Assembly: GCA_029959085.1 (NCBI GenBank) | Contig: JARWIR010000001.1 | Coordinates: forward strand, 65,410,899 to 65,474,898 | Source: Nemophila menziesii | Taxonomy: Eukaryota > Streptophyta > Magnoliopsida > Boraginales > Hydrophyllaceae | Length of the DNA stretch: 64,000 nucleotides | Reading direction: 5' to 3' | Shown: one piece after another, positions 10,756 to 20,862 of the stretch | Position numbering within the stretch: position 1 is the first letter of the stretch | Layout of the letters: the number at the start of each line of letters is the position of its first letter | Notes under the pieces: generated by a model | The model's input: only the letters and a program-made list of their open reading frames with translations | Databases searched by the model: none | What the model was told of the DNA's origin: nothing | Translations under genes and position numbers: made by a program

Positions 10756-13700
10756 TTAACCAATGCCTAGCTTCGAGAACCTGTAAGTGAAAACGTCAGG
10801 AGACAAATATCCGTCAGTTGCCCTGTGCCTGGCTGCTTTTGCTAGATGATCAGCACCTACATTAAACCTACGGGGAATGTGTTTGAAGAAAACTGGGCCC
10901 GATTCCCCAACTAGTTTATGAATATGTCTGATGAAAGGTCGAAGTTCCCATCTAGCTGCCGACACTTGCTGAATACCTTGAATCAAGTCAAGGTTATCCG
11001 AAAGAAAAGTTTTCTCTCGTTGTGGCCATTGTTGTCCAATTTCCAATGCCTTAATAACGGCCAGAGCTTCCCCTTCAACGCTGGTATTACAGTTGGCCGT
11101 TGTCATATACTTTACCCTTGATCCGTCATCTTTATTTATTTGCATAATTCCAATCCCCGTGGGGAGATGTGCTTGTGTAAAGGACGCGTCACAAGTAAAT
11201 GTGAGCGTTGTGGTACAGTCGAGACTCGTACTCCCAGAGATTGGCGTCATGATATTTTCGAGATTCGAATGTTCCATGTTGAACCAGTTTGGACCAAAGT
11301 GTTCCTGGATTTGAGAATTAGTAAGGTGAATCACTAATTCTGGATCGATATCTGAATTATTATGCCGACTTTTCATTTTTGCTTTCCAAAGATTCCACAG
11401 CATCAGCAAGATGTAGGAAATTACAACCTCCTTTTTCCATCCTCCTTTCGTATATATTTCAACCATTGTTAAAAACCAGTGGCCCACGTCCAGCTCGACG
11501 TTGTCCACATGTATCTGTAGAGCCGACCCTGCCCAGATGAGTTTTGATACCCCACAATTGAGCAGTAGATGTTCTGTTGTTTCATGTTCTGCATTGCACC
11601 AGCGACAGTTGCTCTGGCTTTCGCATTTCCTTTTTTCTAGGTTTGCACCTGTCGGGATTGCGTTATTACAAACTTTATAAGAAAAGATTCTAACCTTTGT
11701 AGGTACGTTGGATCCCCAAATTGTTTTCCAAAGAATATCTGCCACCGGTAAACCGGTTGATTGATGCGGTTCCTCGAACACAGCATGATCAGTAAGAATT
11801 TTGTATCCCGTTTTCGTAACATAGTCTCCATTCTTGGCATATGGCCATATGAACCTGTCAGGAGCTTCAGTCGAGAAGAACCTTGTTCGGAGTATGACTG
11901 GAATAATAGGGGCGGGGAAGAGATCACAAATTAATTCTGTATTCCAAGTCGAAAGATCTGCATTCCAGAGTTCATAGAGTTTTTCTAATTGGCAACCCTG
12001 TGGACGTTCTAACTTCCATGTCGTATCTAACCATTTATCATTCCAAATATTAATCGATTTACCGTTACCTATTTGAAATCGGCCATATTTTTTGAGCATA
12101 TCTCGGCCTTCTATTAAGCTAGCCCAAGACCATGTTCGAGATTGTCTTAATTTGACGTCGAGAAAAGAAGTTTTCGGAAAATAAATACCTTTAAGTAAGC
12201 GAGCTGCTAGCGTGTCAGGATTGTTTAGGATTCGCCACGCCTGTGCTGCAAGTAAGGCCGTATTCATGCGCTTAAAGTCCTTGAAGCCCATGCCGCCAAG
12301 AAGTTTGCTGACAGCTAGTTTTTCCCATGCTAGCCAATGTATTCGAGATTTTTCACCTGAATTCCACCAAAAATTCGAAATTGCTGATATTAATTTATTA
12401 CAAAAAGTAATTGGAAACGAGAAGATTGACATAGAGTATGTGGGAAGAGCCTGGAGAACTGCTTTAATGAGGACTTCTTTGCCTCCTTCCGACAAAAGGT
12501 GTGCTTTCCATCCCTCTGTTTTACTAAAAAGTCTTTCGGCAATCCATTGTAGTGCTTCAACCTTTGACTGCTTATGACACAATGGTATCCCTAGGTATTT
12601 TCCAAGATTTTCCTTTTCCTGTATCTGTAACGTGGTTGTGACTTGTTGACGTATGGCTTCCGGAGTGTCTCTACTAAAATAAATGGAAGATTTGTTGTAA
12701 TTTATTCGTTGTCCAGAGGCCGTGCAGTATTTTGTTATACAGTCTTCGAAATGTTTAACCTCATTGCCATCAAGAGTTAGAAAGAAAAGCGAATCATCTG
12801 CAAATAACAAGTGAGAAATAACTGGACAATTTCGTGTTATTTGTATACCCTTGAGATCATTTCGGCTAATCTTTGTGTCAATTAAGCTGATAAGCGACTC
12901 AGTCATTAAGGAGAAAAGGAACGGGGATAGGGGGTCACCTTGTCTTAATCCCCGTTGTGGTTTGAATTTCTGTAATCTTTCACCATTAAAATTTAATTGA
13001 AAAGTAACTGAAGATAAGCAATTCGAGATCCATGTGATCCATCTTTCATGAAAACCTAGTTTCTGGAGAACTAGAAGTAAGAAATCCCAGCGTACCTGAT
13101 CATATGCCTTAGCCATGTCCAGTTTGATCGCCGCCATTGGTTTTGCGTTCTTTCGTTTCTTTTTCATGTAAAAAGAAACTTCTTGTGCCACCAGTATATT
13201 GTCTTGAATGGCTCGGCCTTTGATGAAGGCTGCTTGGGTCGGAGATACGATGACTTCCATGAAATCCTGTAATCTGTTAGCTAATATTTTCGATATAATC
13301 TTATAACCAAAGTTAACACAAGATATGGGCCTGTAGTCTCCAATTTGTTCCTGAATGTCCCCTTTGGGTATCAAGGTTATAAGAGTTTCATTTAAGGTGT
13401 CGAGAGAGATATTATTATTAAAGAAATCCTGGACCATGAGAAGCACATCATATTGAATGATGTGCCAGTATTCCTGATAAAACTTACCATTTAGGCCATC
13501 CGGGCCTGGCGCCTTGCTTGGAGACATGTCAAAAACCGCTTTCTTTGTTTCCTCCATTGTCGGTTGTCTAAGGAGTTTTTCATTCATTTCTTGTGTGACT
13601 TTCTTCGAGATTCCTTCCAGTGCTTCATTCATCCGGTCTTGGTTACTTTCTTTAAATAGGTTCATATAGTAGTGCTGAAATCCATTCCGAACTTCCGAAA

Positions 13701-14862
13701 CCTCATCAACCCAAGTCCCCTGTTGATTTTTTATCCGAAGGATCCGATTCAAATTTCGTCGACTAAGGGTTGCTAGGAAGAAGAATTTCGTATTTTTGTC
13801 TCCATATTTGAGCCAGCTTTTCCGTGCTCGGTCATACCAATATTGTTCTTCTGCTTCGTATGCTTTTTTGATTTCCTCTTTAACGGTTGCTTGTTCTTCT
13901 AAAATTTGTCTTGTCACGGGTTGCGTGTCCAGATGGAGTAACTTCTCGGTTAATCTTTTAATATTAAGAGCGTTGTTGTGGAAAGTACGTTTACTCCAGA
14001 TAGTCAGTGAATTAATTGTGTTGTCTCTTTTATCGAGAAAGATTGGCAAAGAAGCCTCGAAGCCAGGATCGCCCCAAGCCTGTGAGACCACCTCTTTACA
14101 TTGTTCGTGTTCAACCCACATAGACTCAAATTTGAACCATTTTTTCCCTTGAAACCTAAATCGATCAGTATGTAAGAGAAGAGGACAGTGGTCTGACCCG
14201 ATTGCTGGTGGGACCGTAACTTGAGCACCTGGGAACCTAGTCAACCAATCATTAGAGGCAAATGCCCGATCAAGTTTGACCTTGACGGGTTTATCAATAC
14301 TACGATTAGTCCACGTAAAATAACTACCTCGAGACGGAATCTCAATAAGTCCATTATTCGAAATAAAGATATTAAATTCGTGAATGCGATTATAATTAGG
14401 AGGTGTTTTACTAAATTTCTCAGACGCACTTAAAATATCGTTAAAATCCCCAATTAAAACCCATGGTTTATTAACATTATTATTCCATATAGAGATATCT
14501 TCCCATAGTTTTAAGCGTTGGTCAAAATCATTCGGAGCATGAATACACACTAAATAGTAGGAAAAAGATTGTTCATTAATATACATAATAACAAAATGCT
14601 GACTAGACATTATAATATCTAGCCTAATATCCGCATGCCATATAACCAAAATGCCGCCGGAATGGAAAGCACTTCCGACTGGGTCCCTAATAAAACTATT
14701 AGCATAATTAAAATTCTGCAAAACCTCGGGAGCATCTTGCGCGCGAAGCATGGTTTCAAAAAGACACGCGACTCCCGGCTTAAACCTATTAACTACAGAC
14801 TTAAGACTAGAGATCGTCAGGGGAGCCCGGATCCCCTGGCAGTTCCAAACACAAGTATTCAT
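10756..14862 (-). CDS. LINE ORF2: endonuclease, reverse transcriptase, RNase H
   Basis: A 1368-residue polyprotein for target-primed reverse transcription. An APE-type endonuclease covers residues 1-230, with WNCQG at 6-10, Glu36, GDFND at 138-142 and SDH at 223-225. The RT domain (about 490-760) has LDMAKAYD at 581-588, LRQGDPLSPFLF at 639-650 and the catalytic FADD at 687-690. A zinc-binding zf-RVT-like region follows (about 1040-1115, CRWCN...H...C). RNase H (about 1221-1345) keeps Asp1225, Glu1265, Asp1289 and Asp1338. All catalytic positions I can check are present and no stop interrupts the frame, so the protein could be functional. Its ATG overlaps the ORF1 stop as ATGA, which suggests translation by re-initiation. 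Family assignment is secure; activity is inferred. Confidence 0.95.
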   Translation of the reverse strand: MNTCVWNCQGIRAPLTISSLKSVVNRFKPGVACLFETMLRAQDAPEVLQNFNYANSFIRDPVGSAFHSGGILVIWHADIRLDIIMSSQHFVIMYINEQSFSYYLVCIHAPNDFDQRLKLWEDISIWNNNVNKPWVLIGDFNDILSASEKFSKTPPNYNRIHEFNIFISNNGLIEIPSRGSYFTWTNRSIDKPVKVKLDRAFASNDWLTRFPGAQVTVPPAIGSDHCPLLLHTDRFRFQGKKWFKFESMWVEHEQCKEVVSQAWGDPGFEASLPIFLDKRDNTINSLTIWSKRTFHNNALNIKRLTEKLLHLDTQPVTRQILEEQATVKEEIKKAYEAEEQYWYDRARKSWLKYGDKNTKFFFLATLSRRNLNRILRIKNQQGTWVDEVSEVRNGFQHYYMNLFKESNQDRMNEALEGISKKVTQEMNEKLLRQPTMEETKKAVFDMSPSKAPGPDGLNGKFYQEYWHIIQYDVLLMVQDFFNNNISLDTLNETLITLIPKGDIQEQIGDYRPISCVNFGYKIISKILANRLQDFMEVIVSPTQAAFIKGRAIQDNILVAQEVSFYMKKKRKNAKPMAAIKLDMAKAYDQVRWDFLLLVLQKLGFHERWITWISNCLSSVTFQLNFNGERLQKFKPQRGLRQGDPLSPFLFSLMTESLISLIDTKISRNDLKGIQITRNCPVISHLLFADDSLFFLTLDGNEVKHFEDCITKYCTASGQRINYNKSSIYFSRDTPEAIRQQVTTTLQIQEKENLGKYLGIPLCHKQSKVEALQWIAERLFSKTEGWKAHLLSEGGKEVLIKAVLQALPTYSMSIFSFPITFCNKLISAISNFWWNSGEKSRIHWLAWEKLAVSKLLGGMGFKDFKRMNTALLAAQAWRILNNPDTLAARLLKGIYFPKTSFLDVKLRQSRTWSWASLIEGRDMLKKYGRFQIGNGKSINIWNDKWLDTTWKLERPQGCQLEKLYELWNADLSTWNTELICDLFPAPIIPVILRTRFFSTEAPDRFIWPYAKNGDYVTKTGYKILTDHAVFEEPHQSTGLPVADILWKTIWGSNVPTKVRIFSYKVCNNAIPTGANLEKRKCESQSNCRWCNAEHETTEHLLLNCGVSKLIWAGSALQIHVDNVELDVGHWFLTMVEIYTKGGWKKEVVISYILLMLWNLWKAKMKSRHNNSDIDPELVIHLTNSQIQEHFGPNWFNMEHSNLENIMTPISGSTSLDCTTTLTFTCDASFTQAHLPTGIGIMQINKDDGSRVKYMTTANCNTSVEGEALAVIKALEIGQQWPQREKTFLSDNLDLIQGIQQVSAARWELRPFIRHIHKLVGESGPVFFKHIPRRFNVGADHLAKAARHRATDGYLSPDVFTYRFSKLGIG

Positions 14863-15818
14863 AGACTGTCTTCGGACGTCTTGGGGACAGTCCAGATATC
14901 CCTTTTAAAATTATTTTTTACTTCATCATATTGCCTAATATTAGTCCCACATGATATAATGACCCTTCTCCATACACATTTGAGGTTATTTCCAACATAC
15001 ACTTTGTCATTTCTAGTCCAATATCCTAATATTGTCGCCTTAATTTTATAAAGAGTGTGACTGTCAATTTTTAATCTCATGTCATAGATCAGCGTATCAT
15101 GGAGTAACGTAATTGTTATGTCCTTATTTATCTTATTATCCATATTTATCCCATAATTGTTACTTAAACTATTCACAGCAAAATGCTTATATATAATATA
15201 ACTAATTAAAGACGTCTTACCTTTTTTATTGAAGTTCCTTAGATGACTCATGACCTGCTTATAATATGCCACTTTCCTTCCTTTGTTTTTAAAATTCTTC
15301 TCAAGATATTTGACTAGCCTGTAACTGTCCCGCCCCCTCTTTTCCATAGTAATACAAGCTGAATATAGCCCCCATCTACCATGAATCCACTGATTTATTT
15401 GTCTGTAATATAGAATTCGATCTCCTGACGTCCAGAGATTGTTTTCATTTTCTTTTATCCTCCAATCTTGTCCCTCTTCCTTCCCTTTATTCTTACGTTT
15501 CTTTGTTTTAATATGTCCACCGTGTACTTCCTCTGTCTCTTGTTGGATAATTTCTATCATCAAGATTATTTTCCGCAGAATCTCATCAATCCAGTTTGTA
15601 TTCATATTGATGTTCTTATTATTGTGTGAGTTTGTATCTAATAGCCTATAATTGTATAGTCGAATACTATAGTTATTGATCCAAACCTTACCATTTGCCT
15701 CAGAAATTCGATTACTAAAACTGTCATTTGTGTTATAATTATAATTATTATTGTGATCACTACTAGAGAACATGTCTTCGATGTGTAATTTCCAACAACC
15801 ATCTGATGAAGCTGTCAT
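14859..15818 (-). CDS. LINE ORF1 (unrecognised type), likely start at 15818
   Basis: The open frame runs 592 codons from 16637, but the upstream half overlaps repeats and reads like 5' leader. I prefer the ATG at 15818 (MTASSDGCWKLHIEDMFSSS), giving 319 residues. The protein is rich in Asn, Lys and Ile, with a basic stretch (KTKKRKNKGKEEG) and a Trp/Tyr-rich middle (QINQWIHGRWGLYSACITME). I see neither the DUF4283 plus CCHC knuckle of many plant LINE ORF1 proteins (compare 56372-57179) nor a clear RRM. By position it should be the RNA-binding partner of ORF2, but that is inferred from location only. Its stop shares ATGA with the ORF2 start. Confidence 0.6.
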   Translation of the reverse strand: MTASSDGCWKLHIEDMFSSSDHNNNYNYNTNDSFSNRISEANGKVWINNYSIRLYNYRLLDTNSHNNKNINMNTNWIDEILRKIILMIEIIQQETEEVHGGHIKTKKRKNKGKEEGQDWRIKENENNLWTSGDRILYYRQINQWIHGRWGLYSACITMEKRGRDSYRLVKYLEKNFKNKGRKVAYYKQVMSHLRNFNKKGKTSLISYIIYKHFAVNSLSNNYGINMDNKINKDITITLLHDTLIYDMRLKIDSHTLYKIKATILGYWTRNDKVYVGNNLKCVWRRVIISCGTNIRQYDEVKNNFKRDIWTVPKTSEDSL

Positions 15819-16640
15819 GATCAGGTTTGATTCCCGTATTCGTGTCTTCGCCCTCTTAACCTGACCCTTGCATATAACCCATCCCCTTTCATGTCTTGTT
15901 TTCTCCTTGTTCGAGTAGCTGCTGTACTGGGTTGGTGATATGTTGTGCGAAGGTGAACGCTCGAGGGTCTGTGATAAGCTTCGATTCCAATGAAGAAAGG
16001 TGGAGAAAAAGAAACGCGTATTATGCATATATTTCGAGAGTAATCCGATGTTCTTCACAGCAAGACTTGGGATTGGCCTTTGGAGATTCAGCGAAAGACA
16101 GATTCCAGTACAGGGAAAGCCCATCTGCTGATCCAAGTTATTTAAACAGCTCGAAGGATTATGTGTTCGGTTGAGAAAGGGCGAACCCTTGCTGAGAACA
16201 GAGCGTGCAGAACCTTTCGCCATCACTCTTCCCCAATGTTTTCCAACGAGAAAACCCATGGTCTTGAAATTACCCAGATAGAAAAAGTTTAAATAGCTCA
16301 ATAAAATATGTATACGGTTAAAAAAGATCAAACCCTTGTTGAGAGAGGAGAATAGAGGCTTCGAGATTAGGCTGTTGTTATTTGAAAAGAGAATAGGACA
16401 AGAGGGTTGTGGCGCGGAGGTGGTGTTGTCCATCGCAGCTGGTGTAAAACCCATGTTGACGGGTTGGTGGTTAGTGATTTGCTCAGTATATCGAGATGAG
16501 GTGATGCAAGTAAGGTTACGATGTCTATATCCCTGTAAAATTACTGTAAGATGTTGAGAAATTGAAGATGAAAGGTGGAAATCAATGGCGGTGGAGACGA
16601 TAAGCTTCAACGTCGAGAGCTTTTTTCTTTTTTTCATTTT

Positions 16641-17257
16641 TTTGTCCTTTTTTGATTTATTGCAGACATACTTCTATCTAATTGTTTTTTTGTTTCATGT
16701 ACATACATATGTTGATACATGATTGTTGTTGAGATAGACTAAAAACCGTTATAAAATATATTTAAAAAATTTCAGTAATAAAATAATTATGGCATAATTT
16801 ACTTAAAATATTTAAATTATAGAAATTTCTATATACGAAATATTTTATTGTTAATTAAATTGGTAAAGAATAATTATTTTAACAGATTTTTTTTATAAGA
16901 ATTCACATATTACGATAGATCATTCTAAATTTTTTCTGGGTTAGAAGATCATTCTAAATTATTTATATATAATATTTATAAAAATATTAATTTAAAATTA
17001 TTTTAGACAGAGAAAAGCCTAAACTACTACTAGAAGATTCCCAATCGTCCGTCAAACAATCTTCACCTTTGATGTGAACCAAAGATACAGTTATACTACG
17101 ACCATTCACAACCCATATGAAACAAATTATAAATAGAAAATATACCAAATTCAAGTAAAAATAAAAATAATTGTTCCAATAAATTTTAATTTTTCAAAAT
17201 ATACCACAAATTTTTACTAAACTAAATCATAACTCCAATTTTTTTTAAGAAAAAATC
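16641..17257. other. Intergenic AT-rich DNA
   Basis: Spacer between the LINE 5' end and the 3' end of the zinc-finger gene. The segment around 17000-17060 (AAAAGCCTAAACTACTAC, then TTCCCAATCGTCCGTC) resembles 8635-8690. The part next to the stop codon at 17258 would hold the 3' UTR; no definite polyadenylation signal was assigned. Confidence 0.4.
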
Positions 17258-17755
17258 TCAGATTCTACTATCCATTTTATCTGCCTTCACCACAGGATTG
17301 GCCTGGGCAATCGTTTCCTTCCCTTGACTTTTAAAGTCAAAGGTACAATCATGCTTCTCTGGGTATCTGTGGGTCCCACAGAAAGTACTACCACATCTAC
17401 ACTGAAAACCCGTCACACCCACCTTCTTCCTACAACTCAAACACCTGTTACTCATCACCACCGCCTTCTCCTCCGTTACCTTCACCGCCATCACAGAACT
17501 AGATTCAGCTTCTCCAACCCCCGACGCCGCCACCGCCGATGAACTTTTCTGGGTGTTGAGACCTTGATTCATGATGATCTTCTCCATGGCAGATGCTTGT
17601 TCATCTTTGATTCGAAGATCTCGAAAGCACTTTGAACAGAAGTTCATCATCGCCGCCGTACCAAAGAATCCACATCCGTTAGCGCATAAAGCTGGCTCCG
17701 ATGGTGAATAGCTTTGAAACCCATCGTTGATCTTGTTGTTGCCTTCGGAAGCCAT
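17258..17755 (-). CDS. A20/AN1 zinc-finger stress-associated protein (SAP)
   Basis: An intronless 165-residue protein of the plant SAP family. The A20 finger near the N-terminus has Cys24, Cys28, Cys40 and Cys43 (C-x3-C-x11-C-x2-C). A Ser/Ala-rich linker follows, then a C-terminal AN1 finger with Cys105, Cys108, Cys119, Cys121, Cys126, His129, His135 and Cys137 in the canonical spacing. Length and domain order are normal. In studied plants such proteins modulate abiotic-stress responses, and A20 domains can bind ubiquitin; that role here is inferred from family. The start is the ATG at 17755, followed by MASEGNNKINDG, typical of the family. It is the only convincing host gene in the window and lies between two LINEs. 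Confidence 0.96.
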   Translation of the reverse strand: MASEGNNKINDGFQSYSPSEPALCANGCGFFGTAAMMNFCSKCFRDLRIKDEQASAMEKIIMNQGLNTQKSSSAVAASGVGEAESSSVMAVKVTEEKAVVMSNRCLSCRKKVGVTGFQCRCGSTFCGTHRYPEKHDCTFDFKSQGKETIAQANPVVKADKMDSRI

Positions 17756-17856
17756 TGTTGATCGGGAACTCGAAAGAAAGCAGAGAATTAGATCTGAAAG
17801 TTTAATTGTTTTTTTTTTTTAATATAAAGATTTGATTTTTAATATGTATGGATATG

Positions 17857-17864
17857 TATATATA
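17857..17864 (-). promoter_or_regulatory. Candidate TATA box of the SAP gene
   Basis: TATATATA on the minus strand, about 100 bp upstream of the ATG at 17755. The position allows a 5' UTR of roughly 70 nt. A pure A run (T-run on the gene strand complement) at 17811-17820 lies in the leader. No other core promoter element is evident; assignment rests on position. Confidence 0.45.
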
Positions 17865-17869
17865 GAAGC

Positions 17870-18152
17870 GTTACTTGCGTCTAAAGATAATCTCTGACGG
17901 TGTATATAGGTGAATGACTAAGATAGCCTCAAATGACTCTTCTAGAAGAACTTAATGTTTCTTTTCCATTTTTGTATCAAATTAAGGTAAATTAAATTAA
18001 ATTAAAAATCCTACTCGAGATTTAGAGATTTAGGGTCTGTTTGGATTAACTTATTTTCCGCCGTACCGAAGAATCCTACCTACATATGTTAATTACTATG
18101 GAATTGAAAAAAAAAAATTAATAAATAAATATGTAGTTTCTTATTTTTTAAC
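17870..18152. other. Upstream region of the SAP gene
   Basis: AT-rich DNA that must contain the promoter of the SAP gene. It is bounded at its far side by a T-run (about 18153-18162) that I take as the poly-A end of the dissected LINE, so the native promoter space before LINE sequence is only about 300 bp. Confidence 0.4.
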
Positions 18153-18789
18153 TTTTTTTTTCCAAAACTTTCCATAATAATAAAACGATTACAAAGTGCT
18201 TTAGCCTATACCCGAGAATAGAGTCTCTTCATCAATTAAAGATACTAGTCTACATGGGATCGTGTCCATACACGAGCTAAATATATTGCCATCAAGCTTA
18301 CATTAGCAACCCAATCGGCTAATCTATTACAATTTCTATTACACCATTTAAATAATGGATTACAAAATTCAAAGATAATATAAATACTACTAATAATATT
18401 ACAAATGAATGGATTGAAATATTGCGAACGTTTCTCTGAAGCATTCATCACTAAAAGACTATCACTCTCAATAATAACTCGATAAGGAGCCTCACGAGCT
18501 ATTAAACATGCTTTTAAAACCCCTAGTGCTTCAGCTTCAACTGGAGCAATATCCCATCCATTGTAATAGCTAACCTTTCCAAAGGAGACCCTGATAATAC
18601 GAGAGATGGTAGCTTTATTAGTTTTAAAAGCAGCATCACAGTTAACTTTCAACATATTAATAGGTGGAGGTTCCCACTTATTTTTAATCATGTTTGTTAT
18701 ATCCTCAGTGTTTCCATTTGGTAATTCACTTGCATTCTTGGTACCATGTTTATTACCCTTCAATATATTATTAACATCCTTAGGGTAAT
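18153..18789 (-). pseudogene. Dissected LINE, piece 1: ORF2 C-terminus (RNase H)
   Basis: Minus-strand ORF2 tail (18245-18763 open) encoding an RNase H-like domain with the four acidic positions still visible: VNCDAAF, EAEALGVLKA, IESDSLLV and CNRLADW. Reading across the element A insertion, the frame continues without a break into piece 2: the codons for KEYENIN at 34055-34080 join to YPKDVNNILKGNKHG here once one copy of GTAAT is removed. The T-run at 18153-18162 marks the poly-A end. This RNase H is not a free host gene but the end of the LINE. Confidence 0.85.
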
Positions 18790-20838
18790 TGATGTCTCCC
18801 TAATTGTTCTTATTTTTGACCCTTGGGCTATGCTGTAGATCTCGGTTTTGATGCCTAGGCGGTCGACCCAGGCCTAGCGCCTAGGCGGGATTACACGGGG
18901 CCTAGGCGGAATTATACGGTTTTGAATCCCTCAGTGTAATTTTGTATTTAGTAATATATATGTAGGAATTATAGCAATTTTAACCATTTAAGTCATAAAA
19001 TTCATCTAACAACACTATTGTATATAAAAAATACTATAAATTGAGTTGTAATGTAAATTAAAAAATTCTCGAGAATAAGAAAAATAGCAAGAAGACCTAT
19101 GCGGGCATGTTTCTCCATTAATCGGCGCCTAGGCGACCATTTTTTGCCATTAATCGGTGCCTAGACGGCATAGACGCCTATTCCACGGCGACTAAGGCGC
19201 TAGGGAAAAACGCCTAGAGTTTTAACTAGGCGTAAGCGTCTGAGGGGCGAGTTGACGCCTACGCGGCGCCTAGGCGCGCCTAGGCGGGGAGATCTACAGC
19301 ATAGCCCTTGGGAGACATCATTTTCGATGTTTATTTGAATATTTTGATAGACTTTTGAGTTAAAAATGCAATAATCCGGAATTCCTATTTTATTTCTAGT
19401 ATTTTTGATTTATTAAACTTTTGCGCGTAATCTTGTGTATTTTAGTGAAAAGTTTGTAGGTTTTGAATATTAGCTAGGAAAGGAATCCACGAAGAGAGTC
19501 AAATATCGTGATATGGAGTCAAAACTTGAAGTCAAATCCCGAAAGAATCATATGTTGGAGCTGCAAATCTGGAAAACAGGCCAACAATTGCTGATTTCTA
19601 GGCACTTAAGAGTTGATTTAGCCGCTGACCTTTGAAGAGAAAACGTTCCTTATCGAGTTACGGAAATTTAGCAAGTGATTTCAGGTGAATCGGAGTTATA
19701 ACGAATCGGCTAGAGCTGTTTTAGTGGAGGTGGTGCAGCAATATTTTGGGCTTAGAAAATGGACTTGGGCTTTTAATTAGTGATTTAATTTTAAGCCCAA
19801 GGCCTAATCCGAATTTTAGCTTATAAAAGGAGCTCTTGGCTTCTATTTTTCACACAATTCACTTTTTACACAATAAAACATCAAGAGAGAAGAAGCAGAA
19901 GGAAGAAGAAAGTTGTACAGCTGGAGAGAGTCTATATCTCCATTCTCAGCCAAATCCAATTCCGGAAATTAGGTCTTTCTTATTTTTAATTCTGTAAAAC
20001 AATATGAATTCCATTTCTTTTTATTTAGTTTTCTTTTTAATTAGTATGAGCTAATTTCTTCATAGTACTTGAGAATGCTTAATGGGTAAATCCCGATTCT
20101 ATTGAATTCCTTATGTCTGAATTTGGGTTTCTGTTAAATTAAATTAAATTGGGTCTTTTACACTTTTCGGTAATTTGAGATTATTTACTGTTTTTGGAGT
20201 CATGAACGAAGAACAGGTATTAGTATCTAGGCTATTCCACATACGTGGCGTGTGGATAATCCTGACGGAGGGTTTAGGTACGGACTTAATTACTCAATCT
20301 AAAATAGAAGCTATTGACTCCGACGAGCTTAGTTAATTTTAGGGCCAATGTGGTAAAATTACTTAATCATTCGAAAGTGGATCATATTTACCCTGACGGG
20401 ACTAGTGACACTCTAGAATCGCCTTCTAGTCCACCCTGACGGAGGTATAAGGAATTTAGAATCCCGACCATTGTTAATTGACAAATTTAACCCTTAAACA
20501 GCATATGTTATGAAATAGAATTAGGAGGATCCCTTGCGTTTCTCAAGTACTGCCTTCTCATATTTGCGTCTTACCTTCATTTACTTGCGTCTTAGTATTT
20601 ACTTGCATTTTCTCTTTAGTCTTTTCATTACTTAGATTTAATACAAACAACCAATCAAACATTATATCCTTTACTTGCTTTCATAAGTGCAACCATTCAT
20701 TATTTGATAAGCATTGTAGTTAATCAACCGTCCCTGCGAACGATCCCAGAATCATTATTACTACTTGGGACAACCATACACTTTTGGTTGTGGTTCAATT
20801 ACTTTTGCATTTATTTTAGAACACACAAAGGACCACCA
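18790..20838 (+). repeat. 5' LTR of element A (with an inserted MITE)
   Basis: TGATGTCTCC...GGACCACCA. Without the MITE and its duplicated 8 bp the length is about 1.56 kb, in line with the family. TATAAAA at 19822-19828 is the likely core promoter. Several GGATCATATTTACCCTGACGG-like and CCTGACGG motifs occur in the last 700 bp and are shared by all related LTRs in the window. Confidence 0.93.
18828..19304. mobile_element. Non-autonomous hAT-like MITE, GC-rich
   Basis: A 477-bp insertion in the 5' LTR with perfect 16-bp terminal inverted repeats (CTATGCTGTAGATCTC at the left, its complement at the right) and an 8-bp duplication CCCTTGGG (18820-18827, 19305-19312). The 3' LTR of the same element has the empty site (CTCTTGGG at about 32044), so this insertion came after element A integrated. 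Both ends carry many copies of GCCTAGGCG-type palindromic words, making them GC-rich in AT-rich surroundings. The 8-bp duplication points to hAT; no coding capacity is seen. Confidence 0.88.
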
Positions 20839-20844
20839 AGTTTT

Positions 20845-20862
20845 TGGCGCCGCTACCGGGGA
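20845..20862 (+). promoter_or_regulatory. Primer-binding site of element A
   Basis: TGGCGCCGCTACCGGGGA lies 6 bp after the 5' LTR. It matches the complement of the 3' end of plant tRNA-Asp except at about two positions, the usual primer for Athila-type elements. The following leader (about 20861-20930) is nearly identical to that after the LTR at 62339-63899. Confidence 0.88.

Larger units (their letters stand above)
10702..16640 (-). mobile_element. Near full-length L1-clade LINE with RNase H
   Basis: A non-LTR retrotransposon on the minus strand. The 3' end is marked by a T-run on the plus strand (10702-10714, a poly-A tail on the element strand). ORF2 is uninterrupted and ORF1 lies upstream with a 4-nt overlap. 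Two related segments of about 65 bp near 16135-16200 and 16280-16345 look like repeats in the 5' region. A target-site duplication was not recognised, and the exact 5' boundary near 16640 is uncertain. The lack of stops over 1368 codons marks it as much younger than the other LINE pieces in the window. Confidence 0.9.

Noticed and set aside
12212..12577. Plus-strand 121-codon open frame
   Set aside because: Antisense shadow of the LINE ORF2 RT region.
15819..16637. N-terminal 273 codons of the long LINE ORF1 frame
   Set aside because: Overlaps repeated leader segments and low-complexity DNA at the 5' end; the frame may be open by chance, so I prefer the start at 15818.
18245..18763. Stand-alone RNase H-like host gene
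   Set aside because: The frame continues across the element A insertion into LINE ORF2, so it is the LINE C-terminus.
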